The notes under the pieces: generated by a model
Told to the model about the DNA's origin: nothing
The model's database searches: none
Seen by the model: only the letters and a program-made list of their open reading frames with translations
Source: Citrobacter amalonaticus
Lineage (GTDB): Bacteria; Pseudomonadota; Gammaproteobacteria; Enterobacterales; Enterobacteriaceae
DNA length: 64,000 nucleotides
Assembly: GCF_018252635.1 (NCBI RefSeq)
Contig: NZ_JAGTXM010000003.1
Span: 62,001-126,000, forward strand
Direction: 5' to 3'
Translations under genes and position numbers: made by a program
Shown here: positions 19,413 to 29,038 of the stretch, piece by piece
Position numbering within the stretch: the first letter of the stretch is position 1
How the letters are laid out: every line of letters starts with the position of its first letter

Positions 19413-19658
19413 CTATTCATTTCCCCATCGATTGAGGAATTCCGCGATCTCATCGATGCGTTGCGCGTCAATGCCCGCTTCGCTGGCCATCTCTTGCTGC
19501 GCCTCTTCGCTGATCTCTTCGTTATTCATCAAACGCGTAATCAGTAACTGAAAATAGCGCGCCAGAGGCTCGTGTTCTGAATCCTCTACGGGTTTCGCAC
19601 ACTCCGTCGAATACTCATCCACAATGTCATAATATTTCAGTGGTATTTCATTACCCAT
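19413..19658 (-). CDS. ymjA: YmjA-like small protein (DUF2543)
   Basis: This 81-aa acidic protein matches my memory of E. coli YmjA (DUF2543) along its whole length, notably IPLKYYDI near the start, [20 protein letters not shown] in the middle and [12 protein letters not shown] at the end. It is probably soluble and helical; function is unknown. The ATG at 19658 has AGGAG 7 bp upstream; a GTG at 19661 is adjacent. In E. coli ymjA sits elsewhere (near the puu region), so its place here next to the sugar-acid operon is unusual. Its terminator is the hairpin at 19380-19407. Confidence 0.85.
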   Translation of the reverse strand: MGNEIPLKYYDIVDEYSTECAKPVEDSEHEPLARYFQLLITRLMNNEEISEEAQQEMASEAGIDAQRIDEIAEFLNRWGNE

Positions 19659-19689
19659 CACTCATCTCCTGGGGTTATCCCAACGTTAG

Positions 19690-20457
19690 TTACTCAGGCT
19701 GTACCAGCGTCAGGGCGACGGATTGCGCTTTCAGTTCGGCCTGCACGGCTTGCGGTAAATTAACATCGGTAATGACGTCGGTAAAGCGACTGAGAGAAGC
19801 GACGTTGAATAGCGAATGCGCCCCGTATTTGCTGCTGTCGGCCAGTAGCACTTTCCGCTGCGCATTGGCAATAATTTCCTGCTTCAGTCCCGCTTTGTCC
19901 TCTGTCGGCGTGGTCACGCCCTTTTCCATACTCCAGGTATTACAGCTCATAAACGCGATATCGGGATAGACGCTGCGCAGCATTTTGCGGCCAAACTCGC
20001 CGATACATGACTGGCTGCTGTCATCAATTCGCCCACCGACAATGGTCACCTCTATCTGGCGAAACTCGGATAAAAACAGGGCGATGTGCAGATCAACGGT
20101 AATGACTCTGAGGGGAAGATGGGTTAAACATTTTGCCAGCTCCAGCATCGTGGTGCCGGCATCGAGAACGACGGCATCGCCCGCATGTACCATCGAGGCC
20201 GCATAACGCGCAATCGCCCGTTTTTCGGCGGGCGATCGCAGTTGCTTCTCGTTGGTCGTCGGTTGCACCGCTTCAAAGCGCCGTAATGCCACACCGCCGT
20301 GGCTGCGACTGATCACTCCCTGTTGATCCAGTTTGATCAGATCGCGGCGGATCGTTGCCGGAGAGGCGTCAACGGCGTCCACCAGTTGTTCCACGGTAAC
20401 CAGCGTATGATTTTTCAAATACGCCACAATCTGATCCAGACGGTGTTGTCCTTTCAT
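19690..20457 (-). CDS. DeoR-family transcriptional regulator of the sugar-acid operon
   Basis: A 255-aa DeoR-type regulator. The N-terminal winged helix-turn-helix is seen in [20 protein letters not shown] and the DLxxLxxxGxxxRxHGG motif in [13 protein letters not shown]. The C-terminal sugar-phosphate sensor domain contains [12 protein letters not shown] and the ADSSKYG motif. As the last gene of kdgT-dtnK-pdxA2, it probably represses the operon and responds to a phosphorylated intermediate such as a tetronate phosphate. The likely target is the inverted repeat upstream of the kdgT-like gene (inference). Confidence 0.9.
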   Translation of the reverse strand: MKGQHRLDQIVAYLKNHTLVTVEQLVDAVDASPATIRRDLIKLDQQGVISRSHGGVALRRFEAVQPTTNEKQLRSPAEKRAIARYAASMVHAGDAVVLDAGTTMLELAKCLTHLPLRVITVDLHIALFLSEFRQIEVTIVGGRIDDSSQSCIGEFGRKMLRSVYPDIAFMSCNTWSMEKGVTTPTEDKAGLKQEIIANAQRKVLLADSSKYGAHSLFNVASLSRFTDVITDVNLPQAVQAELKAQSVALTLVQPE

Positions 20458-20466
20458 AACAGGGAA

Positions 20467-21450
20467 TTATGCCAGTTGCATTGCCAGTTTAATCGATACG
20501 GCCATGCTCTCAGATTTTGCTTTTCCCGTCCAGGCGATATCAAATGCCGTTCCGTGATCGGCAGAGGTGCGAATAAACGGCAAACCTGCGGTGATGTTGA
20601 CGCCATCATAAAAACCCAGCAGCTTCAGCGGGATATGGCCCTGATCGTGGTACATCGCCACCACCATGTCATACTGACCTTCATACGCCTGCAAAAACAC
20701 CGTGTCCGGCGGGCATGGGCCGTAAACATCCATTCCCTTTGCTTTCATGTTCTCAATCGCCGGACCGACGATGCGGATCTCCTCGTCGCCAAACAGCCCG
20801 TTCTCACCGGCATGCGGATTCACCCCAGCCACGGCTATACGCGGCTGCGCATAACCCACGCGCTTCAGGAAGGTATCGGCGATACCAATGACGGTTTCCA
20901 CGCGCTGACCGTTCAGGGTATCGAGGAACTTACGCAGGGCGATATGGGTGGAAACGTGAATGACTTTCAGCTTATCGGTGTAAAGCACCATCGCGTAGTC
21001 GCGGCTTTCCGTCAGCGTCGCCAGCAGCTCGGTATGTCCCGGGAAATGGTGTCCGCCAAGGTGCAGGGCTTCTTTGTTCAACGGCGCGGTGGCAATGGCA
21101 TGGACGTCGCCTTTCATCGCCAGTTCCGTTGCCCGTTTTACGCAACGATAGGCCAGATCGCCCGCCTGTGCCTGTACTTTACCCGGCTCCAGCGCCTCCG
21201 GGTGCGCCAGCGGTTCATCAATTACATGAATCACGCCTGGTGCAAATCGAGCATCCGCCACCTGGGTAATGGCGCGAAACGTCACGCCTTCCGCCAGACC
21301 GTTGGCCTGTAACCGCTTCAGGGTTTGCAGGCACCCCACCACCACCAGCGGCGCACCGCTAAGTTCATCTTCACTGAGCGCTTTAACAATAATTTCCGGG
21401 CCGATCCCCGCAGGATCGCCCATCGTAATCGCGACGGTTTTAGTTACCAC
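20467..21450 (-). CDS. pdxA2: D-threonate 4-phosphate dehydrogenase (PdxA2)
   Basis: PdxA2 oxidises and decarboxylates 4-phospho-D-threonate (or erythronate) with NAD, yielding dihydroxyacetone phosphate and CO2. It is a paralogue of the vitamin B6 enzyme PdxA. The 327-aa protein starts ITMGDPAGIGPEI after a few residues. Metal-binding histidines lie in GHTELL, HVSTHIALRKF and AMYHDQGHIPLK. The start is GTG at 21450, with GAGGAG 7 bp upstream; it overlaps the end of dtnK by 11 bp. The neighbouring kinase and permease indicate sugar-acid use rather than B6 synthesis. Confidence 0.9.
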   Translation of the reverse strand: MVTKTVAITMGDPAGIGPEIIVKALSEDELSGAPLVVVGCLQTLKRLQANGLAEGVTFRAITQVADARFAPGVIHVIDEPLAHPEALEPGKVQAQAGDLAYRCVKRATELAMKGDVHAIATAPLNKEALHLGGHHFPGHTELLATLTESRDYAMVLYTDKLKVIHVSTHIALRKFLDTLNGQRVETVIGIADTFLKRVGYAQPRIAVAGVNPHAGENGLFGDEEIRIVGPAIENMKAKGMDVYGPCPPDTVFLQAYEGQYDMVVAMYHDQGHIPLKLLGFYDGVNITAGLPFIRTSADHGTAFDIAWTGKAKSESMAVSIKLAMQLA

Positions 21451-22711
21451 TGTACATCTCCTCAATAAAATAAAGCGCATCACAAAGGGTGCTATCGGAG
21501 CCGAATCCTCCCGCTTTGGTGATCACCGGCAGATCGTCAATCTCGCTGTTCACAAACGTTCCACACGGAATGCACGGCGCCACCTCGCTCTGAATGCGAT
21601 AGCCTTCCGCCCCCAGCGCACTGGCAACGGCGGTCGCAATATCCCCTCCTGTCAGGAACAGGCCGCCAATACGCGCCTGCTCAATAATGCGTAATGTGAT
21701 GAGGCCAAGACGCTGGCTTAACCGTTCGCCAAGCGCCTGACGGCTCATCCCCACGCTGGCACACAGCGTGTCGATCATCTGTCGGTCTTCCGCGCTGCGG
21801 CTGGTACGTAAAATCGTATGATGCTGGCGGCTCAGTAGCGCGCAGGCCTGCTCCACCACCGACGCCACCTCCAGCTCGACATCGGCAGAAACCAGCCGCG
21901 CGGCATCGATATCGACAACCTTTGCCCTGTCCTGACACAGCGCCTTGTCTACCTGACGTCGCGTGGCTTCACTCATCGAACCCGCGACCACCAGCACCGG
22001 CAACTCTTGTTTTTCCTGCATGAACAGACTAACCGGCAGCGCATTGGCGAGTCCGGCTGCACCGACCAGCAACGGCAGTACCTTCTGCTCGCAGATGGCA
22101 TGCGCAATTATCGACAAATCACGGTCTTCAACTGCATCCACCACCACCATGCACTCGCCTTCTGCCGCGAAAGCAGCTAACAGCGCGCTCAGTCGTCCAC
22201 GGCGGACATCATCGAGCGCCACTTCATGCACCGGAATGTCACTTTGTAGCGTGACCAGTTCCGCAATGCGCGAAGAGATAATCGGCGTTTTGGGATCGCT
22301 GGCAAATTCAGTCTCCAGTAAAGGGGTGCCGTTGACCAGGCACAGTCCATCACGTGTTGTGCGTCCTGCGGCGGGGATCGCCGCGGCAATCACGGCCAGC
22401 GTCCGGTTAGCAGCACGCATCGCCGCCGTCACCTCTGCGCCCACGTTGCCACGAAATGTAGAATCAATTTTTTTATACACCAGCGGCGTAGTGACCCCTT
22501 CACACCAGGGCGCTAACGCCTGTTGAACCGCCTGCGCAGCGTGCTCCGCCGGAACGGCCCGGCTCTCGGTGTTGATCACCAGCACATCAGCACGACGGGA
22601 AGGCTTCTGCGCCGGGGTGAGCATCACTTCCGTACGCGCGCCTTTTTTCGCCAGTTGCACGCCGGTATCGTTAGAGCCCGTAAAATCATCGGCAATGACG
22701 ATCATTTTCAT
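21440..22711 (-). CDS. dtnK: D-threonate kinase (four-carbon acid sugar kinase, DUF1537)
   Basis: DtnK phosphorylates D-threonate (or D-erythronate) at O4 with ATP, the first step of a pathway ending in dihydroxyacetone phosphate. The 423-aa protein opens with the substrate-domain motif ADDFTGSNDTG; KIDSTFRGNVGAE follows. The C-terminal nucleotide domain has LTGGDIATAV and the KAGGFGS motif near the end. All are typical of DUF1537 kinases, and the sequence is close to my memory of the Salmonella enzyme. The start overlaps the permease stop by 4 bp, and its end overlaps pdxA2, so the genes are coupled. Confidence 0.9.
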   Translation of the reverse strand: MKMIVIADDFTGSNDTGVQLAKKGARTEVMLTPAQKPSRRADVLVINTESRAVPAEHAAQAVQQALAPWCEGVTTPLVYKKIDSTFRGNVGAEVTAAMRAANRTLAVIAAAIPAAGRTTRDGLCLVNGTPLLETEFASDPKTPIISSRIAELVTLQSDIPVHEVALDDVRRGRLSALLAAFAAEGECMVVVDAVEDRDLSIIAHAICEQKVLPLLVGAAGLANALPVSLFMQEKQELPVLVVAGSMSEATRRQVDKALCQDRAKVVDIDAARLVSADVELEVASVVEQACALLSRQHHTILRTSRSAEDRQMIDTLCASVGMSRQALGERLSQRLGLITLRIIEQARIGGLFLTGGDIATAVASALGAEGYRIQSEVAPCIPCGTFVNSEIDDLPVITKAGGFGSDSTLCDALYFIEEMYSGN

Positions 22712-23661
22712 GCTTTATTCTCCTGAGCAACCTGACGGGCCTGCTTTTTTGCGACCCAAGAGGTTAGGATCGGCGTCAGAATCGCGGTGGTGATCACCGA
22801 AGCGGCAATCAATGGCGCGGCGGCGGCAGCGACTTCCGCCAGCGAAGGGTCAGCCTGGGCTATCGCCAGCGGCGTTGCGACGGCATTACCGGCGGTACTG
22901 GAGGCTGCCGCTCCGGCAATTCCGGTACCGCCCACCAGTCGGTCAGCGCGGATGTTAAAGAAACCACCAACGAATGTAGTCAACACTCCCAGCAGGATAC
23001 CCGCCAGACCGCCCTGCAACAGCATTTCGAGGTTGATGCCGGCACCCAGCGCAAAGGCAAAGAACGGAATCAACAGCGGCCCGCCCTTGGTCAGGAAATC
23101 ACGCATGTTGTGATCGAGGTTGCCGAGGATCATGCCAACCACCAGCGGAACCAGTACCGCCACCAGCGCCATGATCGGAATGTTGGCCATTCCCGCGGCG
23201 CCCAGCGCGATCATTGTAAAGAAAGGACCGTCATTTAGAGACAGAATAGAGATTGCGCCGACGTCACGCTCGTTACCGAACTCGCCGACTAACGCCGCGT
23301 ACAGCCCTCCATTCGAGTTGCTCATGGCAGCAATAATCGCCAGTCCACTTAAGCCAAAGATCCCTTCAGCCCCGAACAGGTGTTCAACACCGAGACCAAT
23401 CGCAATGGCGATCAGCAGTTTGGTCAGGGTGATGGTACCGCCCTGCAATAACGCCTGAGGTGCCGCCTTGACGCTGATCCCTGCGCCCATGCACAGCAGG
23501 AATGCACCGATCAGCGGCGCAGCGCCGTTTTTAAACAGCGCGGTAGTAAATCCGCCGATCTCCAGCGCCTGCGGGGCAAAGGTATTGATAATGGCACCGA
23601 TAACCAATGGCACGACCATCATGCCGCCGGGTACGCGTTCTATTGCCTTCTTGATGTTCAT
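22708..23661 (-). CDS. kdgT: KdgT-like sugar-acid permease
   Basis: A 317-aa inner membrane protein of the 2-keto-3-deoxygluconate permease family (KdgT), with about ten hydrophobic segments. The N-terminal IERVPGGMMVVPLVIGAIIN and internal GLSGLAIIAAMSNSNGGLYA are family motifs. In E. coli KdgT carries 2-keto-3-deoxygluconate by proton symport, but the linked dtnK and pdxA2 suggest the true substrate here is D-threonate or another tetronate. The ATG at 23661 has GGGAAGA upstream; an in-frame ATG at 23703 lies inside the operator and is not favoured. It is the first gene of the operon. Confidence 0.88.
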   Translation of the reverse strand: MNIKKAIERVPGGMMVVPLVIGAIINTFAPQALEIGGFTTALFKNGAAPLIGAFLLCMGAGISVKAAPQALLQGGTITLTKLLIAIAIGLGVEHLFGAEGIFGLSGLAIIAAMSNSNGGLYAALVGEFGNERDVGAISILSLNDGPFFTMIALGAAGMANIPIMALVAVLVPLVVGMILGNLDHNMRDFLTKGGPLLIPFFAFALGAGINLEMLLQGGLAGILLGVLTTFVGGFFNIRADRLVGGTGIAGAAASSTAGNAVATPLAIAQADPSLAEVAAAAAPLIAASVITTAILTPILTSWVAKKQARQVAQENKA

Positions 23662-23686
23662 GGTCTTCCCGCCTGTTGTTATGTTG

Positions 23687-23721
23687 TGATTAAATAAAAT
23701 CATAACGATTATATTTAATCA
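23687..23721 (-). promoter_or_regulatory. Inverted-repeat operator upstream of the sugar-acid operon
   Basis: Two perfect 10-bp arms (TGATTAAATA at 23687-23696 and TATTTAATCA at 23712-23721) flank a 15-bp AT-rich spacer. It lies 26-60 bp before the first gene of the operon. The DeoR-type regulator at the operon end is the obvious candidate to bind it. Confidence 0.65.
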
Positions 23722-23727
23722 ATTCTA

Positions 23728-23753
23728 GATCACAAATGGGGCAGATCACAGTT
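23728..23753 (-). promoter_or_regulatory. Possible CRP half-sites
   Basis: Two copies of GATCACA (starting 23728 and 23744, 16 bp apart) resemble CRP half-sites; the best full match on the minus strand begins TGTGATC, but its other half is poor. A catabolite-activation role is only a suggestion. Confidence 0.3.
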
Positions 23754-23793
23754 TTAAAATGACTAATAAAAATCAAACGCTCATTTTACGGGT

Positions 23794-23823
23794 AAAAAAA
23801 AAGCCGGACGCAGACGCCCGGCT
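23794..23823 (-). terminator. Intrinsic terminator after yacL
   Basis: On the minus strand a 6-bp GC-rich stem (23802-23807 with 23818-23823) is followed by a run of nine T residues. It ends yacL transcription and insulates the sugar-acid operon. Confidence 0.85.
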
Positions 23824-23843
23824 CCATTGATGATTGAAAACAT

Positions 23844-24206
23844 TCAGGATTGACGCAGAAATTTCCGGTAGGCGTTTACTACCTGTAAAAAATCCTCGAC
23901 GCCGCACAGCGACAGGCTCTCTTCATCGTAGTAGTTCATCCCTTCTTCCATTTCGTCGCCGGTAAACTCCAGCTGATTGGCACGGATCATCACCTCTTCG
24001 CCATCCATCCAGAGCGTATATTCGTGCCCCGCCCGTTGCCAGGAACGCTCGCTGCCTTTCACCGCGTGTGCCGCCTGTTCCACTTCGTCCAGCAGAGCCA
24101 GGTTTTCTTTCACTTCTTCATTAAACCAGTGCCCGACCACTTCGTGACCCATGGACATGCGCACCAAAACCCGCCCGGTAACATCGCGCAGAAATTCGTA
24201 ATCCAT
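23844..24206 (-). CDS. yacL: UPF0231 protein YacL
   Basis: YacL is a conserved acidic protein of the UPF0231 family, 120 aa, without an established function. It starts [11 protein letters not shown], contains the [13 protein letters not shown] stretch and an acidic [15 protein letters not shown] segment near the end; no signal or membrane segment is seen. The start at 24206 gives the exact family length; a longer in-frame reading (from 24362) would cross the acnB terminator. It lies downstream of acnB on the same strand, but a terminator separates them. Confidence 0.95.
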   Translation of the reverse strand: MDYEFLRDVTGRVLVRMSMGHEVVGHWFNEEVKENLALLDEVEQAAHAVKGSERSWQRAGHEYTLWMDGEEVMIRANQLEFTGDEMEEGMNYYDEESLSLCGVEDFLQVVNAYRKFLRQS

Positions 24207-24318
24207 AATGTAGTCCTCTGCTCCCGGCAATGCGCCATTACCGCATTGCGCCTTGTCATAATTATCGCAGCCTGGACGCAGAAAAAAAGCGGATCGCGTA
24301 TAAGGAATGGAAATAAAA

Positions 24319-24348
24319 ATGCCCGGAGAAGCACGCTTCACCGGGCAT
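24319..24348 (-). terminator. Intrinsic terminator after acnB
   Basis: On the minus strand an 8-bp stem (24319-24326 with 24341-24348) is followed by TTTTTATTT. It lies 33 bp past the acnB stop. Confidence 0.88.
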
Positions 24349-24380
24349 TGATGCTTTTTCACGCGAAATGCGTTAGCGCA

Positions 24381-26978
24381 TTACACCGCTGTCTGGAAAA
24401 TCACACCGTCCGCTTTCTCAGTGTACTGAGAGAGCTGGTCAAAGTTCAGATAACGGTAGGTGTCGACTGCCGTTTTATCAACCTGCGCCACATAGGTCTG
24501 GTACTCTTCCGGCGTCGGCAGTTTGCCGAGAAGCGCAGCAACGGCAGCCAGCTCCGCAGAGGCCAGATAAACGTTCGCACCGGTACCTAAACGGTTCGGG
24601 AAATTACGCGTAGAGGTCGATACCACCGTCGCGCCGTCTGCGACGCGCGCCTGGTTACCCATACACAGTGAACAGCCCGGGATTTCAATACGCGCCCCGC
24701 TCTTACCAAAGACGCTGTAGTAGCCCTCTTCAGTCAGCTGTGCCGCATCCATACGGGTTGGCGGCGCGACCCACAGACGCGTCGGCAACTGGCCTTTATG
24801 CGCATCCAGCAGCTTGCCGGCCGCACGGAAGTGACCGATGTTGGTCATACAGGAACCAATGAACACTTCGTCGATTTTATCGCCCTGCACATCGGAGAGC
24901 AGACGCGCATCGTCCGGATCGTTCGGTGCACACAGGATAGGCTCTTTGATATCGGCCAGATCGATGTCGATCACTGCGGCATATTCTGCATCCGCATCGC
25001 CTTCCAGCAGTTCAGGTTCCGCCAGCCATTTTTCCATGCCCTGAATACGACGTTCCAGCGTACGACGGTCACCGTAACCTTCCGCAATCATCCACTTCAG
25101 CAGTACGATGTTGGAAGTCAGGTATTCAATGATTGGCTCTTTGTTGAGCTTAATGGTGCAACCGGCAGCGGAACGCTCTGCTGACGCATCGGTCAGCTCG
25201 AACGCCTGCTCAACTTTCAGATCCGGCAGACCTTCAATTTCCAGGATGCGGCCAGAGAAGATGTTCTTCTTGCCTTTCTTCTCAACGGTCAGCAGGCCCT
25301 GCTTGATCGCATACAGCGGAATGGCGTGAACCAGATCGCGCAGGGTAATACCCGGCTGCATTTTGCCTTTGAATCGCACCAGCACCGATTCCGGCATGTC
25401 CAGCGGCATAACGCCGGTCGCCGCAGCAAACGCGACCAGACCGGAGCCTGCCGGGAAAGAGATACCAATTGGGAAACGGGTATGAGAGTCACCACCGGTA
25501 CCGACGGTATCCGGCAGCAGCATACGGTTCAGCCAGGAGTGGATCACGCCATCGCCCGGACGCAGCGACACGCCGCCACGGTTCATAATGAAGTCCGGCA
25601 GCGTGTGGTGCGTGGTGACGTCAACCGGTTTCGGATAAGCCGCAGTGTGACAGAAAGATTGCATCACCAGGTCGGAAGAGAAGCCCAGGCACGCCAGGTC
25701 TTTCAGTTCGTCACGGGTCATTGGGCCGGTGGTGTCCTGAGAACCCACGGAGGTCATCTTCGGTTCGCAGTACGCGCCCGGACGGATACCGGCGACGCCG
25801 CACGCACGGCCAACCATTTTCTGTGCCAGTGAATAACCACGGCTGCTTTCCGCTACGTCTTTCGCCTGACGGAACACGTCGCTGTGCGGCAGGCCCAGCG
25901 CTTCACGCGCTTTGGTGGTCAGACCGCGACCAATGATCAGCGGAATACGACCGCCCGCACGGACTTCATCAACCAGCACGTCGGTTTTCAGTTCGAAGCT
26001 TGCCAGCAGTTCACCGGTTTCATGGTTACGGACTTCACCTTTGAACGGGTAAACGTCAATCACATCACCCATGTTCAGGTTTGATACATCCACTTCGATC
26101 GGCAGTGCGCCCGCATCTTCCATGGTGTTGAAGAAGATAGGGGCGATTTTACCGCCGAGGCAAAGACCGCCGCCACGCTTGTTAGGCACATACGGAATGT
26201 CATCGCCCATGAACCACAGCACGGAGTTGGTGGCGGATTTACGTGAAGAACCCGTCCCGACGACGTCACCGACGTAAGCCAACGGGTAACCTTTGCTCGC
26301 CAGGGCTTCGATCTGTTTGATCGGGCCAACGACACCCGGCTGATCCGGCTCAATGCCTTCACGGGCGTTTTTCAGCATCGCTAACGCGTGCAGCGGGATA
26401 TCCGGACGAGACCACGCATCAGGTGCCGGAGACAGGTCATCGGTGTTAGTTTCACCGGTAACTTTGAAAACAGTGACGGTCATTTTTTCAGCCAGCGGCG
26501 GACGGCTCAGGAACCATTCGGCCTCCGCCCAGGACTGCATCACCTGCTTCGCATATTCGTTACCTGCTTTGGCTTTTTCTTCTACGTCATAGAAGTTATC
26601 GAACATCAGCAGCGTATGGGAGAGTGCTTTGGCGGCAATCGGTGCCAGTTTCGCATTGTCCAGGGCGTCAATCAGCGGATGGATGTTGTAACCACCCTGC
26701 ATGGTGCCGAGCAGTTCAATCGCTTTTTCAGGCGTAATCAGTGGGGAGGTCGTTTCGCCTTTCGCGATGGCAGCGAGGAAACCGGCTTTGACATAGGCGG
26801 CTTCATCGACGCCCGGGGGAACGCGGTTGATCAACAGATCTAACAGGAATTCTTCTTCGCCCGCAGGCGGTGCTTTCAGCAGCTCGACGAGCGCGGCCAT
26901 TTGGGTTGCATCTAAAGGTTTGGGCACAATCCCCTCGGCGGCACGTTCTGCTACGTGCTTACGGTATTCTTCTAGCAC
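24381..26978 (-). CDS. acnB: Aconitate hydratase B
   Basis: AcnB interconverts citrate and isocitrate in the TCA cycle; its apo form binds mRNAs when iron is short. The 865-aa protein has the B-type order: an N-terminal HEAT-like domain, the swivel domain, then catalytic domains. Iron-sulfur ligands are in FIGSCMTN and at C769 and C772 in CSLCMGNQ. Substrate motifs [11 protein letters not shown] and [12 protein letters not shown] are intact. Translation starts at GTG (26978) with GAGGAG upstream; the in-frame stretch before it, up to 27086, has no family likeness. Confidence 0.98.
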   Translation of the reverse strand: MLEEYRKHVAERAAEGIVPKPLDATQMAALVELLKAPPAGEEEFLLDLLINRVPPGVDEAAYVKAGFLAAIAKGETTSPLITPEKAIELLGTMQGGYNIHPLIDALDNAKLAPIAAKALSHTLLMFDNFYDVEEKAKAGNEYAKQVMQSWAEAEWFLSRPPLAEKMTVTVFKVTGETNTDDLSPAPDAWSRPDIPLHALAMLKNAREGIEPDQPGVVGPIKQIEALASKGYPLAYVGDVVGTGSSRKSATNSVLWFMGDDIPYVPNKRGGGLCLGGKIAPIFFNTMEDAGALPIEVDVSNLNMGDVIDVYPFKGEVRNHETGELLASFELKTDVLVDEVRAGGRIPLIIGRGLTTKAREALGLPHSDVFRQAKDVAESSRGYSLAQKMVGRACGVAGIRPGAYCEPKMTSVGSQDTTGPMTRDELKDLACLGFSSDLVMQSFCHTAAYPKPVDVTTHHTLPDFIMNRGGVSLRPGDGVIHSWLNRMLLPDTVGTGGDSHTRFPIGISFPAGSGLVAFAAATGVMPLDMPESVLVRFKGKMQPGITLRDLVHAIPLYAIKQGLLTVEKKGKKNIFSGRILEIEGLPDLKVEQAFELTDASAERSAAGCTIKLNKEPIIEYLTSNIVLLKWMIAEGYGDRRTLERRIQGMEKWLAEPELLEGDADAEYAAVIDIDLADIKEPILCAPNDPDDARLLSDVQGDKIDEVFIGSCMTNIGHFRAAGKLLDAHKGQLPTRLWVAPPTRMDAAQLTEEGYYSVFGKSGARIEIPGCSLCMGNQARVADGATVVSTSTRNFPNRLGTGANVYLASAELAAVAALLGKLPTPEEYQTYVAQVDKTAVDTYRYLNFDQLSQYTEKADGVIFQTAV

Positions 26979-27376
26979 GACGGTTCTCCTCGCTCTCATT
27001 GTCATAGTGCGGCGCTTTATCGATGGGCGATTCTCTTCACGCTCCTGTGAGACAGCAGTTTGTAGGGTAAATGCCCGGTACCGCAATGGGCAGAATAACA
27101 GGATTTTAGTGAGGTGTTAATCTGTTTACAAAAAAGCAACATAAAAAAGTGGCTGAATCGTTAAGGATGGTCTAATGCCCTTTTCGATTTCAGAAGCGGG
27201 GAATTAATCGCTGTTACGAATCGTCACACTATTTCGCATTCTTATAATCACTCTGCTGTACCGATCCCAAGATTCGTCAAAAATTAAACTATCGTCTCTT
27301 TATACTCACGCAACACTGCACCTGCGGGTGGCAGCACTTCGACCATTGCGATTTCCATGAAATCGGGAGTAAGAAT
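26979..27376. other. Divergent intergenic region between acnB and yacH
   Basis: This 398-bp, AT-rich gap must hold the promoters of acnB (minus) and yacH (plus). A TATACT at 27301-27306 could be a -10 box for yacH, but no good -35 pairs with it. In E. coli acnB is controlled by CRP, ArcA and Fis, but I cannot place those sites by eye. No gene or stable hairpin was seen. Confidence 0.5.
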
Positions 27377-29026
27377 ATGACGTTGCCCTTTAAACCCCAT
27401 GTGCTTGCGTTGATCTGTAGCGCCGGGCTACTCGCGGCTTCAGGCGTGCTGTATGTCAAAAGCCGCACACCGGAAGCCCCAGCGCTACCCGCGACGCCCG
27501 TCGCGGCGCAACCGCCCGCGCCTGCCGACGCCTCTCAGGTCGCGAAAACGAGCTTTACCACCGCGCAAATCGATCAATGGGTCGCGCCGATTGCCCTTTA
27601 TCCGGATCCACTGCTTTCTCAGGTACTGATGGCCTCGACCTATCCGGTTAGCGTCGTCCAGGCGGTACAATGGTCGCGCGATAATCCGACACAGCAAGGC
27701 GATGCCGCCATTCAGGCCGTCGCAAAGCAGCCGTGGGATCCCAGCGTGAAGTCGCTGGTCGCTTTTCCGCAACTCATGACGCTGATGGGGGAAAACCCGG
27801 AGTGGGTGCAAAACCTCGGTGATGCATTTCTGGCGCAACCGCAGGATGTGATGGATTCAGTGCAGCGCCTGCGCTTACTGGCCCAGCAAACCGGCTCGCT
27901 GAAATCCACCCCGCAGCAGACGGTGACCAGCACGCCGAAAAAGAGCGTCGCGGCAGCTTCCTCAACCATGGCCTCTGCGACAACGTCCAGCGCCGTCACC
28001 ACTGCCCCAGCCTCTACGGTGATTAAAATTGAGCCCGCAGATCCGCAGGTGGTGTACGTCCCCAGCTATAACCCCTCTACGGTTTACGGGACCTGGCCCA
28101 ACACCGCCTATCCGCCGGTGTATCTACCGCCGACGCCTGGCGAACAGTTTGCCGGCAGTTTTGTTAAGGGATTCGGTTACAGCCTTGGCGTCGCCACCAC
28201 CTATGCGCTGTTCAGCAATATCGACTGGGATGACGATGATCATCACCACGATGACGATCACCATCATGACGACGATCGTCATGGCGGTCATGGTTATCAG
28301 CACAATGGCGATAACATCAATATCAACGTCGATAACTTCAACCGCATTTCCGGGCAGAATCTGAAAACGCAGAATATGACCTGGCAGCACAACCCGGCTT
28401 ATCGTGGTGGAGTTCCGTATCAGAATGATGCGACGGCGCAGCGTTTCCGTCCGACCAACGTCAGCGGCGGTCGCAGTGCCACACAGCAACCTGCAGCGAC
28501 CACTTCCCGCGACAGCCAGCGTCAGGCAGCGATGGCACAACTGCAACAGCGTCATCCGGAAGCGTCTAAAACGCTGCCTCAGCCCCCCTCTGCCACAACG
28601 CGTGATGCCCAGCGTAAAGCGGCATCTCAACAGTTGAATCAGGTTGCCCGGCGCAATAACTATCGCGGCTACGACGACGACAACACACGTCGTCAGAGTG
28701 CGCAGCAGACGTTGAAACAATCGACCACGCCGGCACAACAACAGTATCGTGACGATCTCAGGGCCAAAGCGCAGCAACACCCGATCTCACAACAGCAGCG
28801 GGAAACGGTACGCCAACGTGTCGAGTCTTCCACGCCACAGCAGCGTCAGCAGGTATTCCAGCAAAACCGGGCGAATGCCTTTAGCGGCAATGACAGTCGC
28901 TCGCCGAACTGGCAATCGCAGCAACAGCGCGGTCAGGAAAGCCGTCGTCTGAGTAATGTCAGCCATGGGCAACCTGCCCCCGCGCGCGATCGCGTATCAG
29001 AACACCACGAATTTCGCCGTCGTTAA
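27377..29026 (+). CDS. yacH: DUF3300 envelope protein YacH
   Basis: YacH is a predicted envelope protein of unknown function with a DUF3300 domain. The 549-aa product begins with a hydrophobic segment (residues 8-26) that anchors or exports it. DUF3300 fills about residues 60-280, with the motif PIALYPDPLLSQVLMASTYP. It is followed by a striking His/Asp tract (284-306). The rest is rich in Gln and Arg, with repeated SRDSQRQAA/TRDAQRKAA and SSTPQQRQQ units likely to form coils. From memory E. coli YacH is about 617 aa with more such repeats, so the tail is shorter here. The DUF2950 gene follows after 12 bp, probably in the same operon. Confidence 0.93.
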   Translation: MTLPFKPHVLALICSAGLLAASGVLYVKSRTPEAPALPATPVAAQPPAPADASQVAKTSFTTAQIDQWVAPIALYPDPLLSQVLMASTYPVSVVQAVQWSRDNPTQQGDAAIQAVAKQPWDPSVKSLVAFPQLMTLMGENPEWVQNLGDAFLAQPQDVMDSVQRLRLLAQQTGSLKSTPQQTVTSTPKKSVAAASSTMASATTSSAVTTAPASTVIKIEPADPQVVYVPSYNPSTVYGTWPNTAYPPVYLPPTPGEQFAGSFVKGFGYSLGVATTYALFSNIDWDDDDHHHDDDHHHDDDRHGGHGYQHNGDNININVDNFNRISGQNLKTQNMTWQHNPAYRGGVPYQNDATAQRFRPTNVSGGRSATQQPAATTSRDSQRQAAMAQLQQRHPEASKTLPQPPSATTRDAQRKAASQQLNQVARRNNYRGYDDDNTRRQSAQQTLKQSTTPAQQQYRDDLRAKAQQHPISQQQRETVRQRVESSTPQQRQQVFQQNRANAFSGNDSRSPNWQSQQQRGQESRRLSNVSHGQPAPARDRVSEHHEFRRR

Positions 29027-29038
29027 CCGGAGCCCATA

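Noticed and set aside
20299-21312. A 337-codon open frame antisense to pdxA2 and the DeoR-type gene
   Set aside because: It spans two confident genes and its protein is His/Arg/Gln-rich without any motif.
28226-28294. Repetitive GAT/CAC-rich DNA considered as a non-coding repeat
   Set aside because: It is in frame inside yacH and encodes its His/Asp tract; E. coli YacH has a similar tract as I recall.
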